DNA of 64,000 nucleotides, taken from positions 11,270,546 through 11,334,545 of the forward strand of contig NC_133778.1 of the NCBI RefSeq assembly GCF_003597395.2, given 5' to 3'. The translations under genes were made by a program, and so were the position numbers. The notes under the pieces were generated by a model, which did no database searches, was not told where the DNA came from, and worked only from the letters and a program-made list of their open reading frames with translations. This DNA comes from Chelonoidis abingdonii. Taxonomy: Eukaryota > Chordata > Testudines > Testudinidae. This document shows positions 52,201 to 61,200 of the stretch, one piece after another. Positions within the stretch are counted from its first letter, which is position 1; every line of letters begins with the position of its first letter.

Positions 52201-55200
52201 CAGCGCATACACCCTTTTGATAAGTCAATGTAGTCTTTCCGACCTCGAACTTTCAACGAGATTTGGATCTCTCAGGGCCCTCTGAAAACTTGTGATTGTT
52301 TCTGAATGAACTTCAATGAGTAACTTTTAAATGATTATTTTCTTGCAGGCAGTCAGCCAAATATTGATTTGTACATTTACATTTTGAGTAAGGGCTTACA
52401 CCAAGTTCTGGGGATTCACCCGTGCAATACAATATATAATGCTAATGCCCAGCTCCTGTATACAGCTCTTCAGATTGTAGCTGCCACTTTATTGCTAGGG
52501 AGCATAGATAAACTTAAAAAGGTAAAGTGACCTGCGCATCATAAGCAGCCAGTGTCATGCACACTGGCTAGAAGCCAGAAAATGTGTGCAAGGATAGACA
52601 TACGAGTCTGATTGGGCCTGTGAGAGCCTGGAGTGATCCAACATGTGATCCTTGTACTACATAAAGGGCTCATTCTACTGTATCAGCCGTGCTCAGGCAC
52701 TGACGTGATAAACTGTTGCTGCAAAGGACAGCTTTGCCATGTTGTCTTACTCTAGTCTTAGATTGTGAATGCGGTGGTTTTTGTTTTAATGTTCATGTGA
52801 CTTGATTTGCGCCTTTAAAATGCACAAGCGTTCTACTGGAATCTGGGTCCATAAACGGCTTGATTCCTGTTTCCATCATGCTAACCCTCAGTCTAGATGC
52901 GCCAAAATCTGCTCTACAATATAGACATAGCCAAACTTCTCTGAAGGGGGAACGAAGATAAGCACAGATGTAGAGCCCCAATTTGGCTCATAGTATAATA
53001 AACACCCAGTGTACTTTTAATTTCCTTTCAAGTGCTACTTTTGGTTAAGTTTCAGAGGGGAAAGCGTCATCGCAGAGAGTTAAGATGTTGTGCGCTCTTG
53101 AGAAGCTCGATGGTTTATATGAAAAGGTTATGATAATGAACATTTCACTTAGTCAGAAATAATGTGTCTCCTCATTCTTGGACAAGAAACTCTCTTGTTG
53201 AAGGAGTTCACCCTTTGTTTGCTTAAAGGCAGTTTGCGCATCTTTTACCTCTTGTCTATCTTGCGACTTGAGGCTCAATATCTTCTGTAGTTATTGGTTA
53301 AGGTGGATTTTCTTGGTTTGCTATATTCAGGACTTAGTCATTATGATCGTATTGGTTGCACCTACTGGCTACCATATATAAGTTCAAAACACAAGAATTC
53401 ACTAAACAAATATCTATGCTACTTATATATGCACGAGTAAGCAGATACACTCGTTCATATTGCAGTCACAACCAAATGTTGATAGGACTGTGAAGTGACC
53501 TCGATATTTAAATGTGTGTTCTACGACCATGTGGTATATATTCGCGTAAGGCACAGCTTAGCCACATTAAGGTATTAAAGCTTCTATCTAGTTATAGTTG
53601 TGATTGACGGACATGGCAGCTCATAACATACCACAACATAGAGAAACACTATTGAAGTCAAAGTATAATCATTCGTAATGTGGCCGATAAAACTGACTCC
53701 TCTACTCGTTTCTATATAGCCTGCGTAACAGTGGTATTTTGAACAATTGATAGACCCTTTCCTGCAAGATGATTTTCCATAGGTTAGGCAACATTGGTGA
53801 TTCAGTGCGCGCAATACTCACAGCTAACCATTTATGTGTTTTATTCACCATACAGCTTGTCAATTTATCACTCATTGCTTTACGCTTGAACCACTCGTTA
53901 CCTGTTCAATACGCAATCTCCTTATAATGACTTGAACCGTGTGGACAGCGACAGACAATTTCTGAACTAAATGATTGTTGTATTATTGAATTCGACACGC
54001 AAGGGCTCTGCATGCACTGCTGCGAATAATCTTCGACATTATTGTGCTACAAGGCTCGGATACGGGCGGGCCGCAAGTGCGGCCTTTAGAATGAGCTTAT
54101 CCAGGTGACTGTGTATCCAGTCTGGCCTCCTCATTAACAGCTCTCACATGTGGAACACAAATAAAGCAATGGAACTCTATATAAGGCCAGGCGGGACAAC
54201 AGATCGACTTAACAAGAGGAGCGAAGCTATAGTGAGGAGCATACTGCTAAGGCGTAGAGATATTCTGCATAGTGCGGTCGTCAGGGTCACCTAACCCTGC
54301 AGCTACGCGACCCCGTTGTCAGGCGAACGACGTGGGGGCGTGCTGAAATGTGATCATTAGAGATCTACAAACCTAGCGAAAGCGTGTGAGTGCCGCAGAG
54401 CGGTTACGCTGGAAGAGCTTCCAAGTGCAGGATTCGCAGGGAGAAGTACTTCTCAGCCACACAAGTAATGTGGAGTGTGCCTACTACAAGTCAGATGAAT
54501 ACAGTGAACTATAGTTGTCGATATTTATTGGGACTTTCAGTTTGCTCTGAACTTTTGATGCTGAAAGCACACCCGAGACCTTAAACGGAGAGAGTTAAGG
54601 ATGCCTCAGGAGTTGTGTGTTCAACGCCGAGCCGATGAACCACCAGGATTAGAGTACAACATGGACCCTAGCCCAGCATCCGGTCAGTCACCGCCCCGGG
54701 CCATGGCCTCAGCAGGGTCTTTGTGTCCTAGGCGGGGCGAACAGGGAGGTCACGCACTGCCCCACCCTGACTGCAGCACTGCGCTGTGCCATACTTCCAG
54801 AGTTGTATAGAGTTCATCCCGGCGGCTAATGAGGAGGCTGTGGGGGGAAGTGCTCGTTGTAGTGGCAAAGAGACGACGGCCTATGCTAGTGGAACATCCT
54901 ATGGCCCTCGCTCCGACCTAGGACCCGGGCTGCTGGCTGCTTTCTCAGGGTGTCACATTCTCAGCAATGTTGGCTCCTTCTAATACCAGAATGTCACGCG
55001 CCGTGTGCGCATTAGTCAGTAACGCACAACCCCCACCCCTACTGTGCCACTGACCCGGAGAGCGCTCGAATGTGCATAGCCGAGACACCCACACAACCTC
55101 ACCTACGCCGAGTCCCCACACCCACGGATGCGCACGACCCTGGAGCTCCTCGCACGCCCAGACGGCCCCCTGCCTCACGCTGAACCCTAAATTCCCTTCA

Positions 55201-58200
55201 TACTTCCCCCGGCCACCTGCCGTAGTCCGTTTCACCCCTTCCTCGCCACCCCCAAGCTCAATCTCGCCTCATACTACTGTCACCCACCTGGCGCCCTCCA
55301 TCCAATATAGGCCCGCTACGCTCAGCCTGGATCTCCACCGTCGCTGCATCCCCTAATCGCTTCCTCCCAGCCCCACCCAAAGTCCGACGACGCCCAGCCC
55401 AGAGCTCCTCACCCTCACCGACCCTAAGTCCCGCTGCCTCAGACCCTGTCAGCCTCGCCAGTGCAACGTGCCACACATCCGCATTCAAGCCCAAACCCTC
55501 CGTCTGGGCCTCTCCGGTGCACCCAACCATATACACATCTCTGGCCGCACTCCCACGCTCCCACACACCCTAGTTGAGCTCCTCAACTCTGAGCACCCCG
55601 TTGCCGTCAACTCCCTGCCCACCTGGGCGCATCCGCACACTGAATCTGTTCATTTCTGGCCCCACCTCTCCATAGAACCCCATACGCCCCCCAGCGTATT
55701 AACGCTCCCTCACCTGCTCCTGTCACCCCATCCCCTATTTGCGCCTCAAGTCCTCGTGTATACATAGATAGAGCGGAATAAAAGCATAGCGACCAAGAGA
55801 GGTAGCGGTAATGTACTTGTGAGGCGGACGTTGGCATTAGATAAACATGAATGTCGTAAGAACGGCATGGTTCTCATGGAAGTGCGACAAGGTAGCTGTA
55901 GGCTCGTTGTTTAGGTATCTTAGTGCGAGACTAGAACAGTTGGCAACCCTACTAAGGAGGGTGTTTGAAACATTGAACACAGATAAACCGAGTTATGTTG
56001 GGTTCGAGAGCCCTGAAGAAGGAACTTGATGGCATAGTACTCCTAAGTCACCTCCATATATGCCGAGTGCCTCCAGATAAGGCAACGATAGGCGAGGAGG
56101 CGCAGACTTGTGCTCGCATAGCTAAAATACATAGGCGGTAGTTGATTGTGTCGGCCAAGTACTTCGTGATAGAGGCCAGAGTAAGTCGATACTCCATACT
56201 AAGAGATGTCTCTCCTCATGACTAGGAATCACATAAGACAGGCTATAACTAACCGTCTGTCAAGTGCAAATTCCACATGATCCATAGTAGAATACACTGT
56301 AGTAGGTGGGCAAACTCCCTCTTTTCTAAGAATCATTGATTCTGTGATACTCGAATGCCTCCTGCTCTCCTCTCACAGGCTTGTGTCGATCTGATATGCT
56401 CATGTACGTGTTACATCGAGACTAAGTAGCTTCGCGCCTGGGACACACATGATCGAATCAGTGTACGCATTGTGGGGACACTATGAACATTGACAGTCGT
56501 AGATACTGGGCACTAATACAAGATTGAACTGGCCAGCTTATTTGTCCAGGAGAGCCTCGTACTAAGCAGTGCGATCTGGGCGGACGAACGTCTCGGCTCT
56601 AGGACGGTGTTCTGAGATGGTGCGTCAGCGGATATCAGAACACTAACTCCACCGCTGGAACCCAGACCTAGGAAGAAGTATTGCAAGACTCAGCGGCAAA
56701 ATAATGAAGGCTTGCTGACTCGTGGGGAAACTTGGCCGATCACTATCCCCTGAAGCCCAGGCTCAGGCCCTCGAATCCAGTTATGTCCTGTGCTTCTTTA
56801 CACTTGTACATACCCGAGCTGTGACACTTAAGTCTCGCTTTTCTACAGTGCATTAGCCCGCTCCCTCTCGTGGACATGATTGCGCTTAGAATTAGGTCTC
56901 AGCTAAGCAGAAACTCTGAGGGTTAGATACGCGCAAATCAACTGGTAAATTTGTAATTCCGGATTCCACTTCGTCTATGTGGTGTGTAGAGTGCAAAACC
57001 ACCTTATAGACACTAAGTGACCTAGCAGGCATCGAATTTCCTTCCGGCTTCATAGATGTCTGATATCTCTGACTTCTGTGATAGTCAGTGGAAAGACTAC
57101 CTGTTATTGAGTGTTCCGCAGCAGTGGCTTGAAGGCCCTAGAGAGATGACTAAAGCTGAGCGTAGTGTAGATGCCGTGACTTATAAGCTTAGCTGTATAG
57201 AATACATTCTGCTTGAAAACATAGAATATTCACTACACTATTTCAAAATATATACACTTGAGTAGCGGAGCTCATCAGAATTTATAAAAAAAAACCATGA
57301 GTGCCGATACTTCTAAGCCATTAAGTGTTAAGGCTAGGCTCATCTATTCTACAGAGTCAAGTCGATAGTGTCACTGCCTACACTCTACAGCAGAGCAGGA
57401 ATTGTCCACTATCATATGCCTATTGAGCTCACTGTGTGCCAGACATCATTAGTAGTGATAGAAGAATGTGGCAGTATAAGCTGTAGCTCATGAATACACT
57501 TTTTACAACACTCTTTTAAAAAACTGAATACTATCTTTCACCCGCAGTGCCATATTGCAAACACAGTTCTATACTCATCTAGTAGTGATCTCCTTTAACT
57601 GAACATGATCTAATATTCTAAACGAACACGTGTGGCTAATAGGGGCTGCTGTTTAATAAAGGATTGGGATGGCTTATCATTGCAGCCGTTGGGTGATAAA
57701 CACGCAGAAGTGGAAATGTCAAAGCCTGAATCCATTCAATTTTTGACTAGTCTTAAAAATATTATTTTCTTTCATAGATTACAATATTTTTGCAAGGCAC
57801 TTCATGGCCAGCTAGTGTTACAACTGTCTGAGCATCATTCTTAGTAATTAGCAAACCTACGAGCCTGCTGTGTATACAGCAGGTATATTTGCTGATTTCA
57901 GGAATGTAATTGTATGTTTACCCTGTGCTTTACTTTTGCTAAGTTGTCTTGAGCAGAGCTTTTTCCTGTTCTATCTTATAAAACCTAGTGACTGCATTGA
58001 TGATAAATGTGGTTATTGTTGGAACAAGTAAGCCACCTGTATATTTACATTACCTTCTATTGTTTCACTGTAGCTTTTTTGATCAGCCATGGCTTCAAGG
58101 GAAATCGGCACAGTTAAAATACTGGGCCATGATCCTTCTTGGTATTTAAGGACCACTTTGATGCCTCATCACACTGCGTAATTGGCCCAATGTCATTGCC

Positions 58201-61200
58201 CTGGGCCAGACAATATCAGATGATTCTCTGTGTGTGAGCACCATCCTCCCATCTGTGGTCCTATAGTAAGTAAGTGGGGTGTGGCCTGGCACTACGCCCT
58301 ATGCAAACAGCTCTTTGGCCTATGTTTTCAGCCCCTGTAAGGGCCATTGCACGCCAAGTTAGATGCAGTCCTGAGTCTGCTCTACTCTGGCAAAGGAAAC
58401 GTCGCAGGGAGTGAAAGCGTGATGCTTTCGGTCACCTTTTAACACCAACCACACACCCTGTCTTGTATCTGCGCTTGCGTGTCATAGCGAATTAATCTGT
58501 CCATTATTTCCAACTATTTTAATGGGTTTTGGACTGAAGTTTCTTTTCCTATCCTATACTGCCACCATTAGTTTGACTAGTTTACTGTAGAAAATAATAT
58601 CTTCATGCTATATGAATATAGAGGGTTTTATATTGTAAAGGACCCTCAAGATTCTTCATGTCTAACTTGGCTGACTGAATTGTTTCATGATTCAGAATTT
58701 CAAAGACTACTTGTAATGTTAATTTCTGGTGTGTCCCGTTCTAGCAGTAAATAACAGGACGCTGCTGTGTGGAGAGGACTGTGCTTCTCCTCCCACTCCA
58801 GGCTCTTTTTTCTAGGTTATTCCTCTAGTGCTTCAGTGGCCGAAGAGGAGTCTAGGAGTTCAGTGACTTTTCTTTATCGCATTTTACTGAACTCTTAACA
58901 CTGGATTTTATCATTGTTCGTTTGAGCAATCCAGATCCATTGTCCATTCCCTCATAGTGCATATGCAGTTGAAACCAGTATGTCCATGACGTATAGATAC
59001 GAGGTCTCCAGGTGAGAATGTCATTGTTGGTCGACTGCACTGAGATATGAGTGATCCTTATATGAGGACTTGTCAGGCCATTGAGACTGGCTGCATGGGT
59101 TATTGAATGAATTTCCCACGGCCACCTTGCATGTTTGCAGTGATACCATCAGCGCCAGACGTGGAGTGTGAGGCTTTAAACACAATAGAATTGATATGAG
59201 TTGCAGGAGCAGTTTGGAGTCCCTGAACCTGTTTTCCTACAGGAAGGCGTATGAATAAAAGCCAACGTTTCCCTCAACAGGTAAAGTTCGCTTGGGGGTA
59301 ACAGGTTGTCTGTTCATTCGTCAGGGTGTTATCTATTACTTTGAACCCAAAGTTCTGCCCTCATATACCTAGGTCCCAGATTCCTCCTATCCTCGTGTTT
59401 TTCTCTCTCGAATTAGATCTTGCACAGAGCATGGTAGGACCCATCAGACCTTCACCACGCGCCAGATGAACTCTGCGAGAGTGTTGGAAGACCACCTATA
59501 GTGGCCCCCATTTCACCTCTCTGAAACAAGCCCAATATGAAGTAGCCTTAGGACCAGAAATACAGGAATTATGAATGTGCGCGTCCACCATCCACAATTT
59601 TTCTTGTTCTATTCGCCATCACTCATGAATGCACATGATCCTTCAGTACTTCAGAAGTCAGAATCTATTAAAACAAAGACTAAACTAAATGCTCTCTGAC
59701 CCTTTCGCTCATATACCAGCTCACCGAGGCATAGATTATAGACAGCTGGCACTAATGCCTCGTCATTCAGTGTTATTTGGAACTGTGTGTTAGTTAACGC
59801 ATTGCGCGGCTTGGCATAGCCTCTCATAACTACTGTCATACTGCGTAGCACATCAGATTCGCGTACATACTATATTTGCTCTGGCATCCCCACTCACGAT
59901 CTGCATTATTGCTTGTATTATCGGCCTGTACAGCACACTCAAGAGCACTGAGTGTGAGAGAAGAGATCGATGTAAGCGAATACGCAAACTTCGAGTCATT
60001 ATACTAATATGCATCGGATAAGTTATCTGCAATTTCCTTACGTCAACTTACCCTTTCTCGGTCGCCCCTCATCCCGCGCGAAGCGCGGATTGACTCCGCT
60101 GCTACCCGTGTCGACTTCTACCTCCCCGCTGTCTCCTGGGATAGATCATCGACTGGGGAGTGCTTCGGATCGAGCCCGGTTATATCACGTGCGTAGTGAG
60201 GATCGAAATTGTGCGATCCCTAGAAAAAATAGCTCACGATACGCAGCTTTAGCTGGCAGATTGTGTCGTGGAGAAGTAAGTTGACAATGCGTTACCATGT
60301 CGTTGTTCAAACAATTGTCATTGCCACAATGTTGGTGATTCTACCCGCATTATAGTTTGGGTAACCCTATTATGAAGATCGCTGGTTCCTTACTCGTCTT
60401 TTGCAGTGAGTACCTCAATGGTATATGCACTTATGAAATTGACCTACCATGGTAGTTATGTAAATCTGTGTACGCTCACGAATATAATCTCGATTCTAAG
60501 GGCACATACTAGAAATATGCTGCATATGGTAATGCAGGCTCGTAGACTGCTGCGAGACCTTCAGTTATACTACAAGGGGTCTCTATCTCATCTCCTGATT
60601 AAGACCTTTGTAAGTGAAACATGAGAGACTTAATTGCCATATATGGATCTGTCTCGATGCCCGCATCTCGCTACATGCATAAAACCCCCTGCCATCTGTG
60701 ACTATAGTTGAGTAGTTCATTCTCATGAAATTGTCAATCCTGAACTAAACTGTGCTATGCTCATGATATATACTAGGCACAAACATATGTATAAGATGGG
60801 GCGTTGACTCTGATACACGTGTGGGTATGCAAGATAGCGTAGACTGGCACCCGATATACTCCTCTAAGCTATCTCAGGTTATTGAGTATGATATATTAAG
60901 GGCTCCCATAGTGATTCTCTCGCCTTGAGAAGAAGGTGTAATTTATAGCCCAGCCCCAGTCCTGCTCAATACTTTCCACTGTGCGTCTGTTTCCGCAGGG
61001 GTCTGTTTTGGGACTGGCTCTGTTCAATTCTTCATCAACACTTAGATGTTGGCATAGGATTACGTTTATTAGTTGCAGATTGATACCAAACTGGGTGGGA
61101 TTGCAACTGCTTTGAGAGGAGCAGCGGTCATAATTCCAAATATTCTGCGAAAAATTTGGAGAAATGTAACTGGAATGGGTTAAACCGGTGAAGTTCAATA

